From Oncomelania hupensis (lineage: Eukaryota > Mollusca > Gastropoda > Littorinimorpha > Pomatiopsidae), in NCBI GenBank assembly GCA_036898135.1, contig CM072519.1, positions 37,094,952 to 37,158,951 on the forward strand: DNA of 64,000 nucleotides, read 5' to 3'. The notes beneath the pieces were generated by a model, which saw nothing but the letters and a program-made list of their open reading frames with translations, did no database searches and had not been told where the DNA came from. A program made the position numbers and the translations under genes. This document shows, piece after piece, positions 1 to 10,963 of the stretch; within the stretch, counting starts at the first letter, position 1, and each line of letters begins with the position of its first letter.

Positions 1-488
1 TATCTGGATTCGATCGAGTCCGCTTTATATCGTAGGCTACTAAGAGGGACCTATGGAGATACGAGCTCCGTGGGGAAAATGTTTTGTTATACACAAAGGT
101 ATTTAATTCTAGCTCTATCTGGGTGAATTGGATTTGAAGTTATTATGTTTGGCAAATTTGATAAAACTGTCTGTGTCTGCAGAAAACAACCACAACAGCA
201 ACAAAGTAAAAATTGTTAAATAAATATTTTAGTCCAAAACTTACTGATATGACGATTGAACCTGTCTCTGATCTGTCCAGCCTGTTTCGGATCAGTAGGC
301 CTAATAGGACACAGTTTCGCTTGTTTGTGCAGACGCAGCACATATGCCGACTTTTATTCACTAACAAGCCTATACAACTACACGTCAACAAGCTATCATT
401 CCAGGAAATGGCAAGAGTAGAATATCACTGTGTAGAGCCGGTTACAGTCTCATTATGCTCCGATCCGTGGCTCTGATTCGCGTCACTA

Positions 489-544
489 ATGATGATGATG
501 ATGATGATGACGACGACAACAACAACGACGACGACGACGACGAC

Positions 545-629
<85 letters not shown>
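489..629. repeat. (GAT/GAC)n microsatellite
   Basis: An uninterrupted run of GAT and GAC triplets, with a short AAC stretch in the middle. It abuts the 5' end of an RTE-like LINE fragment. Open frames through it encode only poly-Asp, poly-Ser or poly-Ile and are not genes. Confidence 0.97.
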
Positions 630-890
630 TGGTAAAAAAACGGAAACTCCGATGGTATGGCCACGTCACCAGATAATAAGGTCTTGCAAAGACTATCCTG
701 CAAGGAGATAGAAGAAGAGGGAGACCGAAAAAGAGGTGGGAAAACAACATTCGAGAATGGACTGGTTTGACACTGAGCGAAACCATCAGGGTTGCTGAGG
801 ACAGGGAAAGATGGAGTACGCTGGTTAAACGATCATCTGTGGTGCCCCTACGACCTCCGAGTTACGGGATAGAATAGGATAGGGGATAGG
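630..890 (+). mobile_element. RTE-like LINE, 3' fragment
   Basis: The sequence matches the 3' end of the longest RTE copy in the window (25,690-25,947). It encodes KKRKLRWYGHVTR and the following Arg/Lys-rich tail in broken frames, then ends in GGATA-type repeats. The 5' end is cut and joined directly to a GAT microsatellite, so no target duplication can be seen there. It is a dead copy. Confidence 0.85.
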
Positions 891-1194
891 AAAGCTCGAT
901 TCCATTCTAAAAATTCTGCTCAAATCGCTCACGCACATGCTCTAATACAAGCAATCGCGTACTTATGAGACTCGCCTGCCCAGTACATTGAAATGAACTT
1001 GAAATTGAGTGTTAATTACTATTTAAAGTTCCAGTGGAAAGAGTGAAAAACTGGATTTAACTTTAGGATAGTGACAGAGGGAATAGATGTCCGTTGGTAG
1101 TTGGTTGGTCTGTTACAAACACAAGTGCAATAACTCCTCCAAAATACTAGAGGAACTTGAGCCATTGTTTGGTAAATAAGTCACACTGCAAATT

Positions 1195-1999
1195 CCTATC
1201 CTATCCTATCTCGAAACTCAAAAGTCGTTGGGGGCACCACATTTGATCGTTTAACCAGAGCACTCCATCTTTCTCTGTTCTCAGCCACCCTCACGGCTTC
1301 GCTCAGTGTCAAGCCAGTTCATTCTCGAATGTTGTCTTCCCACCTCTTTTTCTGTCTCCCTCTTCTTCTGCCTCCAAGCACCGTGCCTTGCAGGATGGCT
1401 TTGCAAGGCCTAATGCTCTGGTGAGGTAGCCACATCATCGGAGTTTCCGTTTCTTCTCCATTGTTATCATGTCATCGTGTTGTCCAATGGCTTGTGTGAT
1501 GGTCTGTCGGACTTCGTCGTTGGTGATGTGCTTGGGTATAGGAAATGCCCAGAAGTTTTTGGTGAATTGCTGGGTATAGCAAATGCCCAGAAGTCTTCTG
1601 TAGCACCTCGTCTCCATGCTTTGTATTCTTTGTTGTAGGTCTTCGGTGAGGGTCCATGTTTCACAAGAGTATAGGAAGATGGAGATGACATGGGAGCAGA
1701 GCAACCTTACCTTGGAGTGTAGACTGATTATCCTGTCTTTCCAAATGGGCTTTGTCCTTGTCAGGCAACATTGGTTTGTGCTACCCTGGAGAGGACTTCC
1801 TATCGGGACCCATTGTCTGATACAATTGCTCCTAAATATTTGAAACTGTGCACCTTGTTGAAGAACTGGCCTTGGACTTCATGTCCGTGTTGATTCCATT
1901 TGTGTTGTTTGTCATCATTTTGGTCTTCTCTGCTCTTATTTCCATTCCAAAGGCTCTGGGGTTGTGTCAAACCTCTGTACCAGCTAGCTGTTCAAGTTC
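1195..1999 (-). mobile_element. RTE-like LINE, 5'-truncated, with target duplication
   Basis: The reverse strand carries the end of the reverse transcriptase and the C-terminal region of the RTE family (CETWTLTEDLQQRIQSMETR and following). The GGATA tail reads as CCTAT repeats at the left edge. The element is flanked by 11-bp near-identical repeats, CACTGCAAATT at 1184-1194 and CACGGCAAATT at 2000-2010, which I read as the target-site duplication. Frames are broken by several indels. Confidence 0.85.
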
Positions 2000-2204
2000 C
2001 ACGGCAAATTAGTATGCAGTAAAATCGGTGATTACCCAGGGAAATCCAGCAACTATAATACTTGTGGATTTGCTGTGATTCAGATTGTGATGACTTGTTT
2101 GCAGAAAGTTAACTTTATGTATTTTTTTGATTTTGTGTGTGAGGTTTTCTCATTGTATAATTTCGAATGCAATATTATAAGTTGTTTCATGTTTGTTTCT
2201 TTCT

Positions 2205-2266
2205 TTTCATGTGAAGCGCTATGCGCTTGTCTATAAAAAGACAAGTAATAGCGCTATATAAATGTC

Positions 2267-2340
<74 letters not shown>
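2205..2340 (+). mobile_element. SINE-like 3' end with (ATT)n tail
   Basis: A hairpin-like segment (GCGCTATGCGCTTGTC, then GACAAGTAATAGCGCTATA) precedes about 73 bp of ATT repeats. The GCGCTATATAAAT-(ATT)n layout resembles 3' ends of many invertebrate SINEs. No tRNA-like head is visible upstream, so this is a tail or a truncated copy. Confidence 0.5.
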
Positions 2341-2341
<1 letters not shown>

Positions 2342-2828
2342 TTTGCAGAAAACGTGGCATCTGTTGATTAAGACCTGAAGAAAATTGAGATGTTGACAAT
2401 CCCTACTAGTGCTGAGTTATTCACCAAACAATGGCTCAACACTATTTATATTAAGATTAAAACATGGGTGATACGAATGAAAAACACAAGTGATAAAAAA
2501 ATTGGAATAAGTACTGTGAATAGGGTTACATCTGATCCGACCACAATTAATATTCAAAAACGCTACTGATACAAACTGTAAATACGGCTGATACGAATTG
2601 GAAAATGGCTGAAAAGAGCAGATTACCTAAGGAACGGACAAAAAAGGGTGTGTACATGCTGTCATGGAAAGTAAAGGTGGTACTGAATGGCGGGGGTTAA
2701 TGCTGCCAACCAGACGCTTCCGGAATCAACAAGTTTCTAGGGTAAAGTGCAATATCAGTGATGGAAGATTGATCTCTAACCTGCTTGCGGCCGCACAGAC
2801 TGCAAATGGGATAGACCCCAGCCGAGAA

Positions 2829-2834
2829 AATCTC

Positions 2835-2867
<33 letters not shown>

Positions 2868-2929
2868 GTCTCTCTCTCTCTCTCACTTTTCTTTCGCTCT
2901 GATTTGTTTTACAAACTACTATTTCTCGT

Positions 2930-3003
<74 letters not shown>

Positions 3004-3030
3004 ATCTTCTTTTTCTTCTTCTTCTTCTTC
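2829..3030. repeat. (TCTG)n/(TC)n and (ATC)n microsatellites
   Basis: CTGT/TC repeats at 2829-2885 are followed by about 75 bp of ATC triplets at 2930-3003 and a short TTC run. Long frames here encode only poly-Ser, poly-Met or poly-Asp. Confidence 0.95.
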
Positions 3031-3355
3031 CTTCCCTGAACGAAATGTATCGCTTATTGATGAGTGCGTTCCATATTGTAGCTGACATATGCGGTGAATA
3101 TGCCAATCTTTATGGCTGACCCATTTCATCCCATTTGAAAGACGTGCAATGCCTATTCCTTATTCAGCCTTTACGTCTTCCTTGCCTTTCCTGTACCGTA
3201 CAAGTAACTACAGCCCTGTAGAAATGCGTAATAGGAACCATAAAAAAACACTAAGTATTGCATGTAATCCAGATACATTGTATTCACTACGTGTATGCAA
3301 GGCATGAGATCAGTTTTTTTGTTTTTTTAATTGATTATTTATTTTTATTTTTTTA

Positions 3356-3505
3356 ATTGATTCTCCAGTTGCTCAGTTTATATAATTATGTATTTTATAT
3401 GTATGGATGTATGTATGTATCTGGTATAAATGTGTGTGAATGCGTGCGTACGTCTTATCATCTCGATGAAGAAGACGTTAATAAAACAACCAACCAACCA
3501 ACCAT
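3356..3505 (+). repeat. Repeat family C, about 150 bp, (CAAC)n tail
   Basis: This copy is nearly identical to 32,584-32,725 inside alpha-tubulin intron 2. A third, partial copy lies on the reverse strand at 5304-5380. It ends in GACGTTAATAAAACAACC followed by CAAC repeats, which looks like a retroposon tail. No protein or tRNA promoter is recognisable. Confidence 0.7.
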
Positions 3506-3507
3506 CA

Positions 3508-4322
3508 GTTTTTTTTGCCCATTGACTGAAATGCAGCGAGATTTACGACATAATTCGTTGACAACACCTTGCAGCAGAAGTCTTTCTTTAAAAACTTGGA
3601 ATCTTTCCGGTGCATTCAGACTAGAAACCTTTTTATCTTCTAAAGATTAAATATTAAAAACGTTGAATAACGGTCCAAATTACCCACCTACCCTTCATTT
3701 TCCACGATATATAAAGATTATAGTTTTCTGACAGAGTGAATATCGTCCCCTATACGCTTATGTGTCCTGGGACGTTAATCTATTTAACTAACTAACTAAC
3801 TAACTAACTGACAGAGTGTTAGGCATTTTGACTTATCTGTCACCCAAGCGGGTATTCTGTTGGATTATGTTAAGAGAGATGTAGCGCTAAGGTAAGGGTT
3901 AGAGGTAGAGCTAGAGTTATCAAGCTTCAACTTAACGGAATTCACAACTTTCCGGCACCTCTCATAAAAACTCGTGGGTATCGCCATTATAAATTAAAAC
4001 GAGGTTATATGAAACCAAGTTCCGGTTTGGCTTGTTTTGCTTTTATCAAAGCTTGATGCGTGACTTTTAAATATGGCAAATTGCCGAAAACGACGATTGT
4101 TAGAGCCAGAAAACGAGTGGGATAAGTATAAAAACGGTGGAGGAAGTACATGCTCAGTGAAAGAATGCAAAAAACAATCGTAGAGGCCTGTATTTGTGGC
4201 GACTTCGGAGGTGCGTCGATCATCGACACAAAGTGAAACAGGACCTGAAAACTTTTGTAGTTTTCCATAGCTTCGCCGTCGCAACCTTCACAAAACACGA
4301 AGTAACTGACTATGTTAGGCTA
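3508..4322. other. Gene-free stretch
   Basis: AT-rich sequence with a short (AACT)n run near 3788-3808. I see no coding region or recognisable repeat; the two overlapping reverse open frames near 4000-4290 show no family resemblance. Confidence 0.5.
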
Positions 4323-4424
4323 GCGTTGTGGCCAAGTGGGCTAAGGCGGGACTAACTTGCCTTGTCCACAAGCCAGAAACCAATGGCGCCTGACAGGTGT
4401 GGGTTCGAGCCAGCATCTGGGCGT
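4323..4424 (+). repeat. tRNA-like SINE head (Leu/Ser type)
   Basis: It contains an A-box-like GTGGCCAAGTGGGCTAAGG and a B-box-like GGGTTCGAGCC about 65 bp apart, a spacing that suits a long-variable-arm tRNA of Leu or Ser type. Stem pairing is too poor for a working tRNA, so I call it a SINE promoter head or tRNA pseudogene. Confidence 0.5.
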
Positions 4425-4732
4425 TATGTTTTTCCTAATATTTTTCAAAAATTCACAAATAATGTTAGGTAGGTAGGGTTTAGGCGCGCCACTGGCGATA
4501 GAAAGGGATAATAAACTGCAGCAAAAAAAATAAAAATATGTGAGGGTACGATACAGGTGGCCAGTGACACATGTTATTATTCTTGAATATTTGGAAATAA
4601 CTCACTAAAACACGCGGAGAAAAAAAACCGGAAGTATTTTTCATAGAGGGAATTCCCGTTGGTGCATAGGATAGCAGAAAAGTGTGAATAGGCCTACAAT
4701 GTACAATATTTCACTTATTTTTTTCAGGACCT

Positions 4733-5140
4733 TTAGAGCTGCTCAAGGCGCTGGCTGATACAGGACCTGACCCAAGCCGGCCGAGGCAGCCACTTGCAAC
4801 CTTTAGGAGCATAGTCTGACGCCCAGACGACTGAGCACAATCCTGGGCAACCAGGTATGGCTGAGAAGGGGCCTACTGCACGCTGGGTGTATTTGTGTAG
4901 CCGGCACTCACCCGTAAAGGCCATAAGCGTCAGGATCTTTAAAGTCCGCGCGATAAAATGTGCGCCTGTACAGAATAGACCTCGGTTTATACTCTCACCG
5001 GAAGGAGTAGGCCCGCAGTGTCTCAGGGCTTGTTATTTTTATTTCGGCACTCCAGGCCGTCAGTCGGCCTCAGACCATTGCCTGTACGGGCCGCGATGTT
5101 ATTGCTTAACATTCAATGCTTCAATTGTTTTGGCTTAGTG
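4733..5140 (+). repeat. Repeat family B, longer copy
   Basis: The block at 4921-4998 (GCGTCAGGATCTTTAAAGTC and onward to TTTATACTCTCA) recurs on the reverse strand at 42,664-42,740. The rest of this GC-richer segment is probably the same element, but I have only one long copy, so its ends are approximate. Confidence 0.55.
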
Positions 5141-5303
5141 TAAACCGCTGAACCAACTGCGCTGCCATTATCAGAGTTCATCCATTTCCGTGGCTCTAGA
5201 CTATTACAAATATCATGGATCATATTTTATTTCATATCTCTGATGTTCGTCGTAAGAACAGTATCCCCGTGTATCGTGATGAGGACAATATATTAATTCT
5301 CGT

Positions 5304-5380
5304 TGGTTGGTTGGTTGTTTTATTAACGTCTTTTTTTCACCAAGATGATAAAGACCGTACACACACATTCAAACTCACGC
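5304..5380 (-). repeat. Repeat family C, 3' fragment
   Basis: On the reverse strand this ends with GACGTTAATAAAACAACC plus CAAC repeats, matching the ends of the copies at 3356 and 32,584. Confidence 0.6.
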
Positions 5381-5433
5381 ATTTAAATAGGAACACATGT
5401 ACACACATTCAAGCACACGCACTATCCCAATCT

Positions 5434-6377
5434 CTTTCACATACACTCAAACATAATTTATAACCGCATTAAAACATAAGTAACAATGTCAGTTAAAGAA
5501 AACGGTCGACTTTATAAGACAATAAAAATAACAAATAAATAAATTTTTAAAATACATAAATAAATTTTAAAAACATTTTATGTTCGAATTAGTATTAAAA
5601 TTGAACATAAAATATTTTTTTAAATTATTATTATTTTTATTTAAATTAGTATTTTTAAATTAGTATTAAATGGTAAGACTGCTGCGCTCCCTTGTCATCT
5701 CTATCTTTTTATACGCTTGCGAAACATGGACCCTAACAGCAGATCTACAACGAAGAATACAAGCATGGAGATGAGGTGCTACAGAAGACTTCTGGGCATT
5801 TCCTATACCCAGCAAATCACCAACGACGAAGTCCGAAAGACCATCACACAATCCACTGGACAACATGATGACCTGCTCACAGTGGTGAAAAAACGGAAAC
5901 TCCGATGGTATGGCCACGTCACCAGATCATCAGGTCTTGCAAAGACCATCCTGCAAGGCACTGTGCAAGGAGCTAGAAGAAGAGGGAGACCGAAAAAGAG
6001 GTGGGAGGACAACATTCGAAATTGGACTGGTTTGACACTTAGCGAAACCATCAGGGTTGCTGAGGACAGGGAAAGATGGAGTATGCTGGTTAAACGATCA
6101 TCTGTAGTGTCCCTACGACATCCGAGTTACGGGATATGATAGTATTAAATTTTACGGGGAGCGAAACTGGAATCATTTCATCACTTTCACATACATGCAA
6201 ACATAATTTATAACCGCATTAAAACATAAGTAACAATGTCAGTTAAAGAAAACGGGCCACTTTATAAGACAATAAAAAATAACAAATAAATAAAATTTTA
6301 AAATAAATACATAAATTTTACAAATATTTTACGTTTGAATTAGTATTAAATTTTACCGGGAGCGAAACTGGAATCAT
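5434..6377. repeat. Tandem duplication interrupted by an RTE insertion
   Basis: A segment of about 200 bp from CTTTCACATAC to GAAACTGGAATCATT occurs twice in direct order: 5434-5671 continued at 6151-6177, and 6183-6377. The first copy is split by the RTE fragment at 5672-6139. The two copies differ by scattered substitutions and small indels. Confidence 0.85.
5672..6139 (+). mobile_element. RTE-like LINE, 5'-truncated, 11-bp target duplication
   Basis: A 468-bp 3' fragment of the RTE family. An open frame (5717-6139) shows the conserved C-terminal stretch with MEMRCYRRLLGISYTQ, KKRKLRWYGHVTRSSG and RRRGRPKKRWEDNIRNWTG. The exact 11-bp direct repeat TAGTATTAAAT flanks it at 5661-5671 and 6140-6150, so both ends are known. 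The tail is short (GGGATATGA) rather than a GGATA array. Confidence 0.92.
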
Positions 6378-6854
6378 TGTTATATTAGAGGTGGCAATAA
6401 AAATCATTCAGGGGAATTTCATTTTCTGTCCAGTATAAAAGCAGAAAAAAGAAGAAAAACAATTCTGGATTTTCTTCCCTTACGCCGAGCGTCAAAAGAG
6501 CCAACGAAGTGGATTGATTCTGTAGTACAGTCCGCCATTATTACAGGACAATCAATAAGTAATTGTAGGTTCTGGCTTGCAGGACCAGTTCGTTAGTGTA
6601 GCAGCCCTTATCTGTGCACCAAGTCATTCATGAAACTTCTCAAAAACTATAAAAGACAGTACAGCAGAATGGATTAGGATTTGTGTGCGTTGTTATTGAT
6701 TGCATGTTTAGTTACGTGCGGGAGAGATTTAGGATAGGAGACTGATGTACATGGATCGGGGCGAAGGAGGGGTGGCGGGAAGAGAGACCGAGAAACTAGG
6801 TTAGATCAAAGAACGTTTACGTCTTTTGTTAGAAGGATGGGAGGGTGACAATAA

Positions 6855-6856
6855 GT

Positions 6857-6918
<62 letters not shown>

Positions 6919-6973
6919 GAGGAGGAGGAGGAGGGAAGGAGGGAGAAAAAGAGAGAAAGAAAGAGAGAGATTA
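6855..6973. repeat. (GA)n/(GAG)n microsatellite
   Basis: GA repeats followed by GAG and GGGA-rich purine sequence. More purine-rich degenerate repeat continues at 7140-7280. Confidence 0.95.
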
Positions 6974-7282
6974 AAAAAAAACACAGATAGAGATGAGTTA
7001 GGAGACCGAGTCAAAACTTCTCAAACTAATTACAAAAAGTCACGTAGTGTCGATGAGGAATGTTATTTGTTATTGATTAGGCCTACCTGGAACAAAGTTT
7101 GGGGTTAAGGTGGGGATTGGGAGGAGAACGAATTAAAGGCGGAGATAGCGAAAGAGAGACTGAGACTGGATAAGGGGGAAAGCTGATAAAGAAGAAAGAG
7201 ACAGACAGACAGGAGACAGGCAGACAGACAAATAGAGAGACAGAGAGGGGGGAGAGAGAGAAAGAGGGAGGTGAAAGAGAGA

Positions 7283-7330
7283 GATTCAGATTCATAAAAC
7301 TTTATTATGTCACAATAGAAATTCTAACAT
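7283..7330 (-). repeat. Possible LINE 3' end
   Basis: On the reverse strand the motif ACATAATAAAGTTTTATGAA next to a GA-rich tract resembles the 3' terminus of a poly(A)-signal-bearing retroposon. It is too short to classify. Confidence 0.25.
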
Positions 7331-7496
7331 GCACTTGCTGACAGCAAACAGCAATTAGAAAGGTAGCAATAATGTATTTTTTTTAATTTACAAAGATACA
7401 TCATGCACTGACTCACACGAATGTACATATTAACATGAACATTGCATACACACTTTACCCCTAAGCTTACTTGCATATTCTACAGTATTTGGAAAT

Positions 7497-7497
<1 letters not shown>

Positions 7498-7530
<33 letters not shown>
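7498..7530. repeat. (CA)n microsatellite
   Basis: About 16 CA dinucleotides, followed by degenerate CA-rich sequence to 7560. Confidence 0.95.
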
Positions 7531-7534
<4 letters not shown>

Positions 7535-7675
7535 GAACACGCCACATACACACTACACACATAAATACAGGAGAGGGAATGGAGGAGGGACCGAGTACCT
7601 AATTTTTCAGCACTTTTACATTTACGCAATCATTATATAACTTTTTTTTTATCTTTTACACCGTAACTTTACGAC

Positions 7676-7681
7676 AGAGAC

Positions 7682-7761
<80 letters not shown>
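7676..7761. repeat. (GA)n microsatellite
   Basis: About 40 GA dinucleotides with minor interruptions at the left. Confidence 0.95.
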
Positions 7762-7764
<3 letters not shown>

Positions 7765-8559
7765 AAACTTTTTGAAACTTGAAACTTGTTATAATTAGGT
7801 ATACAGATTTTAGACCAATTATAAAGTCTAATTTGTCCCTTAACAGATTAATATAATAAAGAACCTTTAATATAAACTTTAAAATCAAGCAAGCATCAGA
7901 CATCTCTAAATCAACGCGTGCACGCACGCACATACAAATACACACACTCACTCACTCACTAATTACACAGACACACACGCGAGCACACATGCGTTTCTAT
8001 ATCGATAATAAAACTACAGATGTAAGAGTCATAAAATGGACATTAAAATATCAAGGACTGCACTACTAGCACACTATTAAAAATTAACACAATTAGCATT
8101 GGGTACACAATATCGGTAAATCATGAGCACGACGAACTAACATAAACACCAGCGAGCAATTATCTTCAACCCATTCAATCGATCCGTATCACAAATGTAC
8201 GAGTCACCGCAGCAAAACAACACCTGTGTTTACATGTCTTTTTCTTCAGAAAACAATTGGCAATATCCATAAGACAAGTCAAGGGTGGAATTCCACGGCA
8301 AACTTCTGTATTACAAAATAAGTGTTCTCCTTTTCATGTCTCCACTAAGTCCAACGCTTAATTACCATTTAACTTTCTGTTTGACTTTGAGCCTGTTTTC
8401 ATTCCTAATAGAAATGATTGTCTAGTCAATCTACCAGAAAGTTGATCAACAACTCCGGCGGTGTCGTGGTCATTCTCCTCGCATGTATGTGCAGAAAGAA
8501 AAGCCACAAGATGAACTACACAAAGAAAGAAAACCAGGTTGGATTCTTTTTGTATTACC
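7762..8559. other. Gene-free stretch
   Basis: AT-rich with CA-rich patches (7915-7990). I see no coding or repeat signal that I can name. Confidence 0.5.
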
Positions 8560-8570
8560 AGATTATTATT

Positions 8571-9016
8571 GATGACAAGGGAGCGCAGCAGCCTTACTTT
8601 GGAGTGTAGACTGGTGTTCCTGTCTCTCCTGTCTTTCTAAATGGGTTAGCTCCTAAATATTGGGGTGGCCTCGTTGCGCAGTGGATAAGTCGAAGGTCGC
8701 GGGTTCGATTCCCGCAAGGGGCGAACGTATGTGACTTAGGTACGAGACTATTGAGGTCACCGAGGGTTTTCTCCGGGCACTCCGGTTTCCTCCCTCCCTT
8801 CAATAATGGTACAGGATGCATTCAATATAAAAATTTCAAAAATAAAAATTCGATTTTCTTCCGTCTTCTAATAGCGATCTCCCTGCCTTTACACCACCTG
8901 TTTGAGTGATGTATGTGTATTTGATGTGAGTGAGGGTAAATGAGACAGGTGAGCGTGTATGTTGGTATAGATCGCCGCGCTTTGAGCCTTGGGGAAAGGC
9001 GCGTACATAGCATCCT

Positions 9017-9091
<75 letters not shown>

Positions 9092-9868
9092 TTGAAGCTA
9101 TGCACTGTTTTGAGGGATTGGCCTTGGACTTTGACGTCCGTGTTGATGCCATTGGTGTTGTTGTTCATCATCTTGGTCTTATCTGCACTTATTTCCATTC
9201 CAAAGGCTCTGGAGGGGGTGTCAAGCCTAGGTACAAGCTGTTCAAGTTCTTTTTCCTCTCCAGTCAATCCATCAATGTCATCCGCAAAACGGAGGTTGGG
9301 GATTGCTCTACCCCCTATGCTGACTATGCCTTCGTGGTCTGCAAGGGCATCTAACACGATGCGCTCCAGGAAGATGCTGAAGAGTGTTGGAGAGAGTAGG
9401 CATCCTTGACGCATCCCAAAACATGGATCCTCACAGCAGACCTACAACGAAGAATACAAAGCATGGAGATGAGGTGCTACAGAAGAATTCTAATCATTTA
9501 CTATACCCAGCACATCACCAACGACGAAGTCCGACAGACCATCACACAAGCCATTGGAAAACACGATGACATGCTCACAGTGGTGAAGAAACGGAAACTC
9601 CGATGGTATAGCCACGTCACAAGAGCATCAGGCCTTGCAAAGACCCTCCTGCAAGGCACGGTGCAAGGAGGCAGAAGAAGAGGCAGACAGAAAAAGAGCT
9701 GGGAGGACAACATTTGACAATGGACTGGCTTGACATTGAACCAAGCCATTAGGGTTGCTGAGGACAGAGAAAGATGGAGTACGCTGGTTAAACGATCATC
9801 TGTGATGCCCCAACGACTTTCGAATTACGGCATAGGATAGGATAGGATAAGATAGGATAGGATAGGAT
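8571..9868 (+). mobile_element. RTE-like LINE with inverted 5' half (twin-priming type)
   Basis: The 5' half (8571-9414, minus the nested SINE) is the reverse complement of the RTE region equivalent to 25,025-25,495. The 3' half (from about 9418) is in forward order, equivalent to about 25,520 onward. The inverted half encodes MRQGCLLSPTLFSIFLERIV and FADDIDGL on the reverse strand. The copy ends in many GGATA repeats. AGATTATTATT occurs at 8560-8570 and 9869-9879 and fits an 11-bp target duplication. LINE copies with an inverted 5' part are known products of twin priming. About 75 bp are also deleted near 8650. Confidence 0.87.
8662..9086 (+). mobile_element. tRNA-Arg-like SINE, nested in RTE copy
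   Basis: The head has an A-box (TTGCGCAGTGGATAAGTCG) and a B-box (GGTTCGATTCCC). It is followed by a body of about 350 bp and an (ATT)n tail. RTE sequence resumes on both sides (CTCCTAAATATT before, ATATTTGAAGC after), so the SINE landed inside the RTE copy, with an AT-rich junction hiding the exact duplication. Compared with the copy at 16,775-17,201, this one lacks about 15 bp of the anticodon arm. Confidence 0.88.
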
Positions 9869-9879
9869 AGATTATTATT

Positions 9880-10392
9880 ACTTTGAAATAGTCGGGAAGT
9901 AGAGCGAGCTAAATGTCGGTCTGCCGGTTAGTTGCCCACTATATGCGATGAACCACTCATCGGATTTTGACCAAACATTATCTAGGTTAGTGGTCAGCCT
10001 CCGCTGCCACCACATTTGCTGTAATGCAAAGGTCAAGGATGCTGGCCTCACTTTGTTGTTAACCACGGTTTGCTGGAAATCTCAAAAACGACTGAACCGA
10101 TTTTGTTGATATTTAGTATACAGGTGTTTTAACTAATGTCATTCAGTTGCTTTATTGCTAAATTGGCCGAACCAGCTTTTATAATGCCTTTACTAGCAGA
10201 TAGTTCAGACAGTGGAGCATCATTGAATGTTTTTATTTTGATACTTTAGGATAAAGCCGAGTCACAACATCGGCATGAAAATTAACTTTTTTAAATGCTG
10301 ATTTTTAACTATGGGTGCCAGTATCTGGGAATACATTGAATGGCTTGCCAATTTGTTGTTGTGATGGTGGTGGTGATGGTAGTGGTGGTGTG

Positions 10393-10395
<3 letters not shown>
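9880..10395. other. Gene-free stretch
   Basis: No coding region. Part of it (TTGGCCGAACCAGCTTTTAT, CGACTGAACCGATTTTGTTG) looks like decayed repeat DNA, but I cannot name the family. Confidence 0.4.

Positions 10396-10449
<54 letters not shown>
10396..10449. repeat. (ATT)n microsatellite
   Basis: About 18 ATT triplets that run directly into an RTE fragment, as if the LINE had inserted in the repeat or the repeat had grown at its truncation point. Confidence 0.95.
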
Positions 10450-10856
10450 GCGGAAGCCTTCTGGGCATTTCCTATACCCAGCACATCACCAACGGCGAGG
10501 TCCGAAGGGCCGTCACGCGGGCCTTTGGACCACACGCGGTGACATGTTGGTGAGGAAACGGAGGCTCCGACGGTGTAGCCACGTTGCTGGAGGGTCGGGC
10601 CTTGCAGGGGCCGTCCTGCGGGGCATAGTGTGAGCAGGAAGGGGTGTTGGGTGGGGGAGGGGTAGGGGTGGATTGCCGAATAAAGAGGGAGACAGGGAGG
10701 GAGTTGGGGGTGGTGGGGGAGGGACGGCATTCGAGAATAGACTGGTTTAACACTGAGCGGTGCCATAGGGGTTGCTGGGGACGGAGAGGGATGGAGTACG
10801 CTGGTTAAACGATATCTGTGGTGCCCCAACGACTTTCGAGTTAAGGGTTAGGATAA
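10450..10856 (+). mobile_element. RTE-like LINE fragment, GC-shifted and decayed
   Basis: It begins in the CYRRLLGISYTQHIT region (GAAGCCTTCTGGGCATTTCC) and ends with the GGTTAGGATAAG tail. It differs from other copies by many A-to-G changes and a G-rich 90-bp stretch near 10,635-10,735. No frame stays open. It lies between an ATT and a GAT microsatellite. Confidence 0.8.
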
Positions 10857-10896
<40 letters not shown>

Positions 10897-10905
10897 ATGA
10901 TTATG

Positions 10906-10962
<57 letters not shown>

Positions 10963-10963
10963 G
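10857..10963. repeat. (GAT)n followed by (ATT)n microsatellites
   Basis: About 12 GAT triplets immediately after the RTE tail, then TTATGA transition units and about 20 ATT triplets. Confidence 0.95.

Noticed and set aside
455..786. Poly-Asp, poly-Ser and poly-Ile open frames over GAT/ATT arrays (also near 9000, 33,500 and 34,600)
   Set aside because: They are translations of trinucleotide microsatellites; none has splice, promoter or family support.
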